Assembly: GCA_963847715.1 (NCBI GenBank)
Contig: CAWKAZ010000013.1
Location: 1-64,000, forward strand
Origin: Acidiflorens sp963847715
GTDB taxonomy: Bacteria; Acidobacteriota; Terriglobia; Terriglobales; Acidobacteriaceae
Length of the DNA: 64,000 nt
Direction of reading: 5' to 3'
This document shows positions 19,465 through 27,583 of this stretch, in pieces (position 1 is the first letter of the stretch; each line of letters starts with the position of its first letter). Made by a program: the position numbers and the translations under genes. The notes below the pieces were generated by a model. The model was given only the letters and a program-made list of their open reading frames with translations, made no database searches and had not been told where the DNA came from.

Positions 19465-21867
19465 CTACTTCCCCGCCAGCTTCTTCGCAATTTCTTCCAC
19501 GATCTTCGGGCGAAGATCGGCCATAACGCTGTCCACAATGCTGGCGATTGTCCCGGCGTCCGGCACCGATGACGCCGAACCTTCCGCCGCGGCAGCCGCC
19601 ATCGCCTTCGGAGCTTCTCCGGCTTCCTGCTTGGCCGCTTCCACCACGTCGCTGCCTGGCGCTGCACTGGCCGGCGCATTGCGAATCTGATGCCAGTTCG
19701 ACTTTTTGCCTTTCACTTCCTTACCCATGGATTCCTCGCTCCCAACTTCTGGACTTGAATCTTCACCCTGTTCTTCTTGTGCAGCTGATGATTGCGTGCC
19801 TTCGGCCGTCGTAACCTCGACCGTCACATTTTCGTGACTCGGATCAACTTCGTCTCGGCCCATGGCATCGGCAAACGTGACCGGGGCTGCTTCTTCGGCA
19901 ACTTCCGCCTCTACCGTTTTTGCCGGAGTGTCTTTCTGCTCTGCTGCCGTCGCGCTTGCTTCAGTATCCTTGGCCTCGATTGGAGTCACTTCGCCCGCAG
20001 GCTCAACGGCAGGCTGCGAGCTGGCAACCACGAACGGAGTGGTTTTATTCGCGCCTCCAGAGGTCTCAGCCGCGCTTACTTCGGCTATCTGTACATCCTG
20101 GTTGGAGCCGTCGCCATTCGTTCGTTCTGCCAAATCCCTAGATGCCAGCCGGTTCTCGACCGCAGCCGCAATCGCCGAGACGCCGGTTGCGCCCGCTTCC
20201 ACCGCTGCGGTTGGCATGGCGAACGCGTGCAACATTTCGGCTTCAAGGGAAAGCGCCGCTTCCTCCGAACTTAATACCACCGGCTGCGCCATCCATCGCG
20301 GACCGGCGGACGCATTGCGGGCAGCCTCTTCCGCCAATAACTGGCCCGCGGCTACCAGCGTTCCGTGCGTGGGAATCGTCGTGACGTCCGCGTGTCCCGC
20401 TGAGGGCGTCAGCAGGCGCAAGGCCTCAGCCAGTTCCTCGTCGCTTGGGGACGGTTCTTCCGCCACTGGCACACTCGCCGCCACCGGCTGTTCGACGCTC
20501 GCTGGACTGGGCTCTTCTACTTTCTTCTCTTCCTTGGGCTCTTGCGCCTCAGAATCTTGAGCGAGGTCTGCGGCCGTCGCCTCTTCTGTCGGTAGAACTT
20601 CAACCAGGGATGATTCGGCTTTGGAGTCCAGATTCTCCGTTGTAATCGTTTCCGCCGCAGCGTTCACTGGAGCCGGCTGGCTCTCGGCGACCGCTTCAAC
20701 CGCTTTCTCGAGAGTCTTCTCTACGATCGTGTTTTCTTGCGCAGCCTGCGAAACCGCTTCGGCTGCCGTTGCGAAAGCCGGCTCGTCAGCCCGATCCACC
20801 GGCGCAGCCTGCTCCGCAAACTGGGCAATATTCACCGGCACAGTAGCCAGGAGCTCTGTTTTTGGAGCTTCCGATTCCTGCGCGATACTCTGGACGTCAA
20901 CTTCTGTAGCTGCTTGCACCACTGCCCGCGTTGCCGAATCGGTCTGCTCGACGGGAATTTCGACTGCGGGCACTGCGGGCGCTTCCACCGAAAACTCTGG
21001 TACGACTTCCTTCGTCTCTACCTTTGCAGCTGCTTCGCTTTTCGCTTCCAGAGCCGTGGCAGGAACTTCTGCCTCCCCAGCCGAGGCCGGACCCATTTTT
21101 TCCGCGAGGGGCGCGACCGCTTCCGCTTCCGGAATCGGTCCATCGAGTTTCGCGGCTAGCGCGCTGAGCGCATCCAGCTCTTCTGGAGTGATGTCGCGCG
21201 GAATGTCGGGCACCAGACCGGGCTCTTGTCCCGGCGGTGCAGGCGCCTTCACCTTGAACGGCGCGCTCGCAGCGCTCTTGCTCTTCCCTTTACGGAAGTC
21301 CCGGAAGGGTGCCGCCTCAGCGTCCTCAGGTTCCGGTTCGGGCTCTTCCTTTTTCTTTTTCGACGGGAAACGTAGCCGGCTCTTCCATCCGGTATCCGAG
21401 TCTCCGCCTTCCGATTTCTTGGAGTCTCGCTCTCCACCAAATCGCTCCACTCCAGAAACCGATGTAGTGAAGCGCGAGCCGTCGGCTTGCTGTGGCACCA
21501 TGCGGTCTTCGAGCTTCGTGATTGCGGTCAGGAGTTCGCTGGCTTCAAATGGCTTGATGATGTGCGCATCGGCCCGCACCCGGCGTGCTTCGTCCGGTTT
21601 GAATGGCTCCAACTTGCCGACCGTCAGCAGAACCGGAATATGTTCAGTCTCGGCGTTATCTTTCAGCCGCTGGCACACTTCCAGCCCGCTGTAGCCAGGC
21701 ATATAGACGTCGAGAACGATGAGGTCGGGTTTTATTTCGGTGATCCGCTTCAGGGCGGCGGAGCCATTATTGACCGTGACGACGTCATACCCGGCATCGG
21801 CCAGGATCTTTCGCCCCATATTCTGGGCAGTCACACTATCATCGGCGAGCAGTATTTTCCGCGCCAA
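19465..21867 (-). CDS. Receiver-domain protein with very long Ala/Glu-rich tail
   Basis: Residues 1-125 form a complete CheY-like receiver (LLADDSVTAQNMGRKI, phospho-acceptor in LIVLDVYMPGYSG, Lys in AHIIKPFEA). The remaining ~675 residues are low-complexity, rich in Ala, Glu, Pro and Val, and predicted to be disordered. They end in a short conserved-looking helix (TIASIVDSVMADLRPKIVEE). No output domain is visible, so it may act by protein-protein contact, like FrzS-type receivers of gliding bacteria; that comparison is only by layout. It is the last gene of a leftward group after rpe and the BamD-like gene. Confidence 0.75.
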   Translation of the reverse strand: MARKILLADDSVTAQNMGRKILADAGYDVVTVNNGSAALKRITEIKPDLIVLDVYMPGYSGLEVCQRLKDNAETEHIPVLLTVGKLEPFKPDEARRVRADAHIIKPFEASELLTAITKLEDRMVPQQADGSRFTTSVSGVERFGGERDSKKSEGGDSDTGWKSRLRFPSKKKKEEPEPEPEDAEAAPFRDFRKGKSKSAASAPFKVKAPAPPGQEPGLVPDIPRDITPEELDALSALAAKLDGPIPEAEAVAPLAEKMGPASAGEAEVPATALEAKSEAAAKVETKEVVPEFSVEAPAVPAVEIPVEQTDSATRAVVQAATEVDVQSIAQESEAPKTELLATVPVNIAQFAEQAAPVDRADEPAFATAAEAVSQAAQENTIVEKTLEKAVEAVAESQPAPVNAAAETITTENLDSKAESSLVEVLPTEEATAADLAQDSEAQEPKEEKKVEEPSPASVEQPVAASVPVAEEPSPSDEELAEALRLLTPSAGHADVTTIPTHGTLVAAGQLLAEEAARNASAGPRWMAQPVVLSSEEAALSLEAEMLHAFAMPTAAVEAGATGVSAIAAAVENRLASRDLAERTNGDGSNQDVQIAEVSAAETSGGANKTTPFVVASSQPAVEPAGEVTPIEAKDTEASATAAEQKDTPAKTVEAEVAEEAAPVTFADAMGRDEVDPSHENVTVEVTTAEGTQSSAAQEEQGEDSSPEVGSEESMGKEVKGKKSNWHQIRNAPASAAPGSDVVEAAKQEAGEAPKAMAAAAAEGSASSVPDAGTIASIVDSVMADLRPKIVEEIAKKLAGK

Positions 21868-22005
21868 GCGTCATCCTTCGGACAAAAGGAGAGATAACGC
21901 GAAACTACCTTGTCTATTCAGTGAAGTCAACGATTCCGCGGAGGGTAACAGGTTACGACCGTTCCTAGTCCCAATGGGGAATGGACCTTCGAGCACAAAG
22001 GGTAT

Positions 22006-22078
22006 GAGGCAGAGGTTAGAGGTCAGATTGTAGAGGTAAAACCCGACGCCCTCAGGCTTGTACCTCTGACCTCTGGCC
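22006..22078. repeat. GAGGTCAGA dispersed repeat, inverted pair
   Basis: One arm reads AGAGGTTAGAGGTCAGATTG and onward to TAGAGGTAAAA; the other is TACCTCTGACCTCTGGCC, so the unit can fold back on itself. It is one of at least seven copies in the window (about 22.0, 43.4, 44.5, 46.7, 47.3, 55.3 and 59.4 kb), all at gene ends. Confidence 0.75.
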
Positions 22079-22080
22079 TT

Positions 22081-23502
22081 TCAGAACGGGTTGATCTTCG
22101 CCAATCCTTTTTTCTTCTTCTTTTTACTGGAGGAAATGTCCGCCATCTCTTCTGACTTGGATGACGAACTCGCCGACGAGCTCGCCGTCGCGTTGCTGCT
22201 ATCGAGCTGGTTGCTCTGCTGCAATGGAGGCAGGGCATTCGGATCGGCATCAACGTTCGGCTTCAATTCATTCGGATCCGCAGCGACATTGGGCTTCAAT
22301 TCCGCCGCAGCCGGGGTGGAATCCGTTGCCGGCTGATCCTGAGCCGTGGGTGCCGCCGGATCTGGCGTCGGATTGTCCGATCGGGGCGCTTCCTGGTTCG
22401 GAGCTACTTTCCCGTCGATGGTTTGTACACCCAGCTTGCCTTCCCCGCCCCCCATGCCTCCCGCGTTGGCTACCCTACGCACAACATCACCGGGATTGGT
22501 CGGCGCGGGATCCACCATCGTCGGATCGCCCAAGCGGACAGCCTTGGCAACGTCGGGATGCCGCTCGAAATTTCCCAGCATGTTCGCCATCACACCCGTC
22601 TCACGCCGGCTGGCCTGTTCCTTCTGGTTCAACTCTAGTGCCGCTTTTGTTGGCCGTGGCACCGGCTGATGCAGCGCCTCCAGACGATCCTTGGCGTACG
22701 CCGCACGGTCCATGGCGGGGTAGCGCTTGATGATCCTCGAGTACGCATCCGCCGCCTCTTTCGTCAGCGCCTCGATCATCTTGCCCTTGGACACTTCATT
22801 CATGCGCCCGTTCTGCCGGATGACATTGATCTCGCCTTCGTACGATTGCCCCAGCAGATACAAGGTCTCGTCCGCGCCGCTGTATAACGGATAGCGGTCC
22901 ACCAGTGTCTTCAACCGCGCAATTGCCGCCGGATATGCCAGCCGCAAATAATAAAACCGCCCGATATTGAACTCGCGGTCCGCCAGCACCTCCTGCACTT
23001 CGCGCAACCGCTGTTTCGCCAGCGGCACCAGTTTGCTGTCGGGATACTCCATGATCAGCGCCCGGTATTCTTCTTCGGCGCGCATAGCGTGGGTATAGTC
23101 GCGGTCGGGCTTCTCCATCTCCTGATAGTGAATATTCGCGACCTTCAACTGGGCTTCGGCCGCCTCCGGCATATTCGGAAAGAAGGTGCGGAAGTCTTTG
23201 TATTCGATCTCTGCCTGCTGCATCGCCGTGGTGCCGCCCTCGGCATACCACGAATCGGCTACCGCTAGTTTGGCGCGCGCGATGAATTCGGAGTCGGGAT
23301 AGGTGTTGATCAGCGTCTGCAGCGTCATGCGCGCGACGTCGAAGCGGTTGTGCTTCATCGCATCCATGGCGCGGTCAAATAGGACCTTGTCCGGCTGCTT
23401 CGACCCGACGTTGGCGAGGGGGTTGACGGCTTTTTTGTTGGTACAGCCGATGGTCAATGCCAGCAAGAACGCGAGAACAACGAACATAGGATTCCGACGC
23501 AT
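22081..23502 (-). CDS. bamD: BamD-like outer membrane assembly lipoprotein with long C-terminal tail
   Basis: BamD is the essential lipoprotein of the BAM complex that inserts beta-barrel proteins. The start at 23502 follows GAGG; a signal peptide with lipobox ending LTIGC places it as a lipoprotein. Residues 35-260 carry the TPR-like repeats of the family (FDRAMDAMKHNRFDVARMTL, TYPDSEFIARAKLAVADSWY, YRALIMEYPDSKLVPLAKQR). The C-terminal ~180 residues are an unusual low-complexity extension rich in Pro, Asn and Ser, ending in a Lys run and KINPF. Normal BamD is about 245 residues, so this one is nearly double. It lies between rpe and the receiver gene on the same strand. Confidence 0.82.
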   Translation of the reverse strand: MRRNPMFVVLAFLLALTIGCTNKKAVNPLANVGSKQPDKVLFDRAMDAMKHNRFDVARMTLQTLINTYPDSEFIARAKLAVADSWYAEGGTTAMQQAEIEYKDFRTFFPNMPEAAEAQLKVANIHYQEMEKPDRDYTHAMRAEEEYRALIMEYPDSKLVPLAKQRLREVQEVLADREFNIGRFYYLRLAYPAAIARLKTLVDRYPLYSGADETLYLLGQSYEGEINVIRQNGRMNEVSKGKMIEALTKEAADAYSRIIKRYPAMDRAAYAKDRLEALHQPVPRPTKAALELNQKEQASRRETGVMANMLGNFERHPDVAKAVRLGDPTMVDPAPTNPGDVVRRVANAGGMGGGEGKLGVQTIDGKVAPNQEAPRSDNPTPDPAAPTAQDQPATDSTPAAAELKPNVAADPNELKPNVDADPNALPPLQQSNQLDSSNATASSSASSSSKSEEMADISSSKKKKKKGLAKINPF

Positions 23503-23521
23503 AAGAAACCTCAAACCTTTT

Positions 23522-23593
23522 CACCACGGAGGCACGGAGCCACGGAGAAAACCTTTTTATTGTCGTTCTCCGTGACTCCGTGTCTCCGTGGTG
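23522..23593. repeat. CCACGGAG inverted repeat (long hairpin)
   Basis: CACCACGGAGGCACGGAG with CCACGGAGAA on one side faces TTCTCCGTG, ACTCCGTGTCTCCGTGGTG on the other, a stem of about 28 bases with few mismatches around a short T-rich loop. It lies between rpe and the BamD-like gene and could slow transcription between them. This family is common in acidobacterial genomes, from memory. Confidence 0.8.
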
Positions 23594-23601
23594 GATTCTC
23601 T

Positions 23602-24276
23602 CTATACCCTCTGCAGACTCGCGCTGCGAGCAGCTTCCAGCAGCGCCTCGGCATTCGCCTTCGCATCGCCCTTGCCGAACACCGCATTTCCGGCTACCAG
23701 AATCTCCGCCCCAGCCTGCACTACCTGGGCAACGGTGTCGATCGCTACGCCGCCGTCTACTTCGATGCGGTATTGGTAGCCTCGCGCCGCGCGAATCTCT
23801 GCCAGCTTCCTCATTTTGTGCAGCGTCGCCGGGATAAACCTCTGCCCCCCAAATCCCGGATTCACGCTCATCACCAGCACATAATCGACGATATCGAGCA
23901 CTTCACTCAGCGTCTCCACCGGAGTCGCCGGATTGATCACCACTCCCGCCTTGCAATTGTGCTGCTTGATCAGGTGCAGCGTGCGGTTCAGGTGCTGGCA
24001 CACTTCCTGATGCACCGAAATCCAGTCCGCCCCCGCGTCCGCGAATTCCGCTATGAACTGATCTGGGTTGTCTATCATCAGATGGCAGTCGAGCGGAAGC
24101 CGGGTTGCCTGCCGCAGCGATTTAACTACCGGAGGCCCGAGCGTGAGATTGGGCACAAAATGCCCGTCCATGACATCAACATGGACGACGCTAGCTCCCC
24201 CAGCCGTAGCCTGCGCCACCTGGTCCGCCAAGTGGGCAAAATCCGCCGAAAGTATCGAGGGTGCAAGTTCGATCAA
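23602..24276 (-). CDS. rpe: Ribulose-phosphate 3-epimerase
   Basis: Rpe interconverts ribulose 5-phosphate and xylulose 5-phosphate in the pentose phosphate pathway. The 224-residue TIM barrel has the family motifs in order: LAPSILSADFAHL, VVHVDVMDGHFVPNLTLGP (metal-binding His and Asp), LDCHLMIDNPD, GVVINPATP, VLVMSVNPGFGGQRF, IEVDGGV with the catalytic Asp, and AGNAVFG. Length is typical. It precedes the BamD-like gene on the same strand with about 100 nt between, occupied by the CCACGGAG hairpin. Confidence 0.96.
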   Translation of the reverse strand: MIELAPSILSADFAHLADQVAQATAGGASVVHVDVMDGHFVPNLTLGPPVVKSLRQATRLPLDCHLMIDNPDQFIAEFADAGADWISVHQEVCQHLNRTLHLIKQHNCKAGVVINPATPVETLSEVLDIVDYVLVMSVNPGFGGQRFIPATLHKMRKLAEIRAARGYQYRIEVDGGVAIDTVAQVVQAGAEILVAGNAVFGKGDAKANAEALLEAARSASLQRV

Positions 24277-24419
24277 AGCAAGGGTCCAGGGTCAGAGGGC
24301 TGTGGAAATTCTAGCACGGTGGGACGGCAGAGGAGGGCGACGGCGCGGTCGAAGTTCCGGTGGAGACCGGCCTTCTCGTCCCGTCTGTTTACGCCAATCA
24401 TAGGTGTAAACTGTTCGCC

Positions 24420-24821
24420 GTGGTAAGAAATGCTCACCGGAAACTGCGATCGCGATCGTTCGCAATCGTTATCGCGCTGCTGCTCACTTTGGCCAGCTGT
24501 GTTCCTCATTACCACCCTGCGGGTTGTGAGAAGGTGACAGCCGTGGCCACCGCGAGAGAGGAGTCCCTCGAGCGCGAAGCCCGCGAGAGCCTCAAGATCG
24601 GGACGAAGAGAGATGGCGTAATTCGTTTCTTCGAGAGCCAAAAGATACCCGTCAGGTTCGATCGAACCGAAGCGATCGGTGAAATCTACATCCACGGCGG
24701 CTGCGCCCCCAAGGGCTGTGGTACCGACGACATGCTCCTCGGCCTACGCGTGAAGGTTGACGCCACTGGCACCGTATTATCGGAACCAGTTGTCGCGAGT
24801 ATGTTCACCGAGTGCTTATAG
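24420..24821 (+). CDS. Small putative lipoprotein of unknown function
   Basis: A GTG at 24420 gives a 133-residue protein starting with basic residues, a hydrophobic core and a lipobox-like LTLASC. The mature part is about 110 residues with three further cysteines around GGCAPKGCGTDDMLLG. An ATG at 24360 would add 20 residues in front of the signal and is less likely. It is divergent from rpe and convergent with obg. I do not recognise the family. Confidence 0.6.
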   Translation: MVRNAHRKLRSRSFAIVIALLLTLASCVPHYHPAGCEKVTAVATAREESLEREARESLKIGTKRDGVIRFFESQKIPVRFDRTEAIGEIYIHGGCAPKGCGTDDMLLGLRVKVDATGTVLSEPVVASMFTECL

Positions 24822-24856
24822 CCTGTTGAATGCCAACATCATATCGGCTCGCCAAT

Positions 24857-25921
24857 CTAAACCCCCGAGCGAGAGCCCTTCGCTTCTTCTGCGTGCGCGG
24901 CGGCCAGCATTTTCCTGACCTTCTCCACTTCCTCGGCCATCGCAAACTTCAATTTCTCGATCCCCTCGCCTGTCACCGCCGAAATCGGATACAGCTTCAG
25001 CTTTTTCTTGGTCGCCCACGCCTTCAACTTCTTCAGCTTCTCCGGATTCGCCACATCAATCTTTGTGGCAACCATGATCATCGGCTTCTTTTCGAGGTCC
25101 GCGCCAAAACTCGCCAGCTCGCCTAGAATCACCTCAACGTCCTTGACCACATCCGGACGCCCGCTGCCATCCGACACATCCACCATATGTACCAGCAATC
25201 GAGTGCGTTCGATGTGCCGCAGAAACTGCGTGCCCAGCCCCGAGCCCGCGTGCGCGCCTTCAATCAGCCCCGGGATATCGGCCACCACGAAGCTCTCTTC
25301 TTTCCCTTTGTCGCCCACCAGCACCACGCCCAGATTCGGTTCCAGCGTGGTAAACGGATAATCCGCCACCTTCGGCCGCGCCGCCGAAATTACCGAGATC
25401 AGCGTCGACTTGCCCACATTCGGATATCCCACCAGCCCTACATCGGCCAGCAGCTTCAGCTCCAGCCGGAAATTCCGTTCTTCCCCCGGACGTCCGTCTT
25501 CGTGCTCGCGCGGCGCCTGATGCGTGGAAGTCGCAAACTGAGCGTTGCCGCGCCCGCCGCGTCCCGCGCGCGCAATCACGACGCGCTCATCCGGCTTCGA
25601 AAAATCAAAAACCTTCTCGCCCGTGTCCTCGTCGTACACAGTCGTCCCTACCGGCACTTTCAGCACGATCCCTTCGCCATCACGCCCGGTCTTGTTCGAG
25701 CCTTCGCCGTGCCGGCCGCGCTGCGCCTTGTACTCCGGATTGAAGCGAAAATGCACTAGCGTATTGTGGCGCTCGCTCGACTCCATCCAGATGTCGCCGC
25801 CGCGCCCGCCATCGCCACCCGAGGGCCCGCCGCGCGGAATAAACTTCTCCCGCCGGAACGCCATGCAGCCATTGCCGCCGTCTCCGGCCTTTACCCGAAT
25901 TTTTGCCTCGTCGATAAACAT
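24857..25921 (-). CDS. obg: GTPase Obg/CgtA, ribosome assembly factor
   Basis: Obg is a GTPase that acts in 50S ribosome maturation and stress control. I set the start at the ATG at 25921, giving MFIDEAKIRVKAGDGGNGC, the canonical N-terminus; the frame remains open upstream for 26 codons without merit. The Gly-rich Obg fold covers residues 1-158 (FIPRGGPSGGDGGRGG), followed by the GTPase domain: GLVGYPNVGKSTL (G1), YPFTTLEPNLG (G2), VADIPGLIEGAH (G3), ATKIDV (G4). The C-terminal OCT domain is missing. It sits close to rpmA and rplU, its usual partners. Confidence 0.96.
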   Translation of the reverse strand: MFIDEAKIRVKAGDGGNGCMAFRREKFIPRGGPSGGDGGRGGDIWMESSERHNTLVHFRFNPEYKAQRGRHGEGSNKTGRDGEGIVLKVPVGTTVYDEDTGEKVFDFSKPDERVVIARAGRGGRGNAQFATSTHQAPREHEDGRPGEERNFRLELKLLADVGLVGYPNVGKSTLISVISAARPKVADYPFTTLEPNLGVVLVGDKGKEESFVVADIPGLIEGAHAGSGLGTQFLRHIERTRLLVHMVDVSDGSGRPDVVKDVEVILGELASFGADLEKKPMIMVATKIDVANPEKLKKLKAWATKKKLKLYPISAVTGEGIEKLKFAMAEEVEKVRKMLAAAHAEEAKGSRSGV

Positions 25922-26043
25922 GATTGTAATAACAGAACAAACCGTGAACTCGGCCCAAACATCACCGACACTCGTGACAAACCGTACCGTCAAGAGCATC
26001 CAGCATCACCGCCTTTTGTTCAGGGCGGCGTTTCAATCCATGT

Positions 26044-26229
26044 ATGGACATCCGCGGGGCGGCTCAAATTGCTCTCGAAGTGTGCGATCTGATGCAACTG
26101 CAACTCGATAGCATCATGGGCCGCAAGTTATCAGACTTAACGAAGGAAGAATTGGATGCTTACCAGAAGCGGAAATCCAGAATCGCCGAACTGCGTACCG
26201 AGCTGCACCGGATCGCCCATCCAAGTTAG
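26044..26229 (+). CDS. Small hypothetical protein
   Basis: The 61-residue frame encodes a mostly helical, charged protein (LSDLTKEELDAYQKRKSRIA). The regular amphipathic pattern suggests a real gene, but no family is recognised. It lies on the opposite strand to obg and rpmA and ends 5 nt before the 3' end of the convergent small gene at 26,235-26,480. Confidence 0.5.
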   Translation: MDIRGAAQIALEVCDLMQLQLDSIMGRKLSDLTKEELDAYQKRKSRIAELRTELHRIAHPS

Positions 26230-26234
26230 CGATA

Positions 26235-26480
26235 CTATTCAGTAGTTGAGGTTTGCTTTCCACCCGCAGGCTGGGAACCAGGACGCGGCCCTTCGCCGCG
26301 AACAGCTCTCTTTTCGCACTCACTCAGAAGACGGTTCATCTCGCCGATGATTGCATCCAGTTCCTTGGGGTCCCGCGCTTTGCGGGCACGCTCCTGAAGC
26401 TCGCGCCAACCCTCAGGCTCGCCTGGAAGACCGGGTGACTCGGATTCGCCAAATTTGGACCCAGACATCGGCGCACCCAC
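26235..26480 (-). CDS. Small hypothetical protein in the L21-L27-Obg group
   Basis: The 81-residue product has a helical core (WRELQERARKARDPKELDAI, then IGEMNRLLSECEK) between Gly/Pro/Ser-rich ends. It reads in the same direction as rplU, rpmA and obg, and may be co-transcribed with rpmA, whose stop lies 56 nt upstream. I do not recognise a named family and assign no function. Confidence 0.6.
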   Translation of the reverse strand: MGAPMSGSKFGESESPGLPGEPEGWRELQERARKARDPKELDAIIGEMNRLLSECEKRAVRGEGPRPGSQPAGGKQTSTTE

Positions 26481-26536
26481 TACCTTTTGATCATCTCACT
26501 GGCCCGGTCGAGGCTGGAATAAAAACAAGTCCCAAC

Positions 26537-26806
26537 CTACTCCGCTTCGATCGCCTCGGGCTCTACCATCACAAACTTGCCCATCGATCCCTTATCGAGG
26601 AACTTGATGCGTCCCGTTATCTTGGCGAACAGCGTGTCATCTTTCCCGCGCCCAACGTTGAGGCCGGGCTTCACCCGCGTGCCACGCTGACGGATGATGA
26701 TGGTGCCTCCGGGGACAAGCTGTCCGCCAAAAGCCTTAACGCCAAGCCGCTGCGCGTTCGAGTCGCGCCCGTTTCGTGAAGTACCCTGTCCTTTTTTATG
26801 CGCCAT
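26537..26806 (-). CDS. rpmA: 50S ribosomal protein L27
   Basis: L27 lies near the peptidyl transferase centre of the large subunit. The 89-residue sequence starts MAHKKGQGTSRNGRDSNAQR, followed by LGVKAFGGQLVPGGTIIIRQ and GRGKDDTLFAKITG, all typical. No extra N-terminal leader of the Firmicutes type is present. It follows rplU on the same strand; the 90-nt gap contains a short CAGTTCTCAG repeat. Confidence 0.98.
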   Translation of the reverse strand: MAHKKGQGTSRNGRDSNAQRLGVKAFGGQLVPGGTIIIRQRGTRVKPGLNVGRGKDDTLFAKITGRIKFLDKGSMGKFVMVEPEAIEAE

Positions 26807-26810
26807 AAAA

Positions 26811-26843
26811 TCAGTTCTCGGTTCTCAGTTGTCAGTTCTCAGT
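26811..26843. repeat. CAGTTCTCAG short tandem-like repeat
   Basis: TCAGTTCTC is repeated with small changes four times between rpmA and rplU. Related copies occur at 32,395-32,425 and 58,453-58,478, where they fall inside coding sequence. Confidence 0.65.
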
Positions 26844-26896
26844 AAATTCAAAACCCAAACCAAATTGTCGTCCTGGGCGAAGTGAAGGACCTACCG

Positions 26897-27382
26897 CTAC
26901 TTCTTTTTCTTCTTCGCCGCTGCCTTCTTCGGAGCCGCCTTCTTCGCATGAGCGTGAGCCGCCGGCTTCGCAGCCTTCTTTCCCGGACGCTTCGAAGTCT
27001 TCACTTCCGCCACGCCCTCGGCCGCCTTCTTCACTTTCTTTTCCTTCTTGGGAATCTCCGGCGCCTTGAACGATTGCCCGTCATAAGCAATCTCGGTGAT
27101 GCGGACCGCCGTGTAGTCCTGCCGGTGCCCACGCAGCTTCTTGTACTGCTTTTTGCGCTTGTAGTGGAACACGAGGATCTTCTCGCCGCGTCCCTGCTCG
27201 ACGACTTCGCCGCTCACGCTGGCGGTCGCGCCTGATGTCACAATGCTCCCGGCCTCGGGAGAAACAGCCAGCACGTCGGCAAACTGCACTTTCCCGTCTT
27301 GATCTTCCTGTGTTTCTACCCGGATCACGTCCCCCGGGGAAACCCGATACTGCTTACCACCAGCGCGGATCACCGCGTACAT
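26897..27382 (-). CDS. rplU: 50S ribosomal protein L21 with Lys/Ala-rich tail
   Basis: L21 binds 23S rRNA. The first ~105 residues are canonical: MYAVIRAGGKQYRVSPGDVI, VFHYKRKKQYKKLRGHRQDY, AVRITEI. A ~55-residue C-terminal extension rich in Lys and Ala follows (pieces such as PGKKAAKPAAHAHAKKAAPK), ending in a run of five Lys. The whole is 161 residues against the usual ~103. The tail is probably disordered and may add RNA contacts. It is first in the rplU-rpmA group. Confidence 0.96.
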   Translation of the reverse strand: MYAVIRAGGKQYRVSPGDVIRVETQEDQDGKVQFADVLAVSPEAGSIVTSGATASVSGEVVEQGRGEKILVFHYKRKKQYKKLRGHRQDYTAVRITEIAYDGQSFKAPEIPKKEKKVKKAAEGVAEVKTSKRPGKKAAKPAAHAHAKKAAPKKAAAKKKKK

Positions 27383-27583
27383 AGACTCTCCTTAGAAACT
27401 TACGTAAGAAACTCGCGTAGGACAGCCGCTTCGGCCGCCCAGCCCGGCAGAACTTTAAGTATGCTTGCTGTTTTCCCGCAACGGCTTGTGACCGGAAACG
27501 CGGCGCGGTCCCAGAACGGGTCCGCAAGTACAGGCAAACTCAACTAGTCTATCGTGTGCTGTGGAAATCGGTCAAACGGAACC

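Noticed and set aside
24273..24695. Minus-strand 140-codon frame opposite the small lipoprotein gene
   Set aside because: It covers the complement of a better supported signal-peptide gene and has no recognisable domain.
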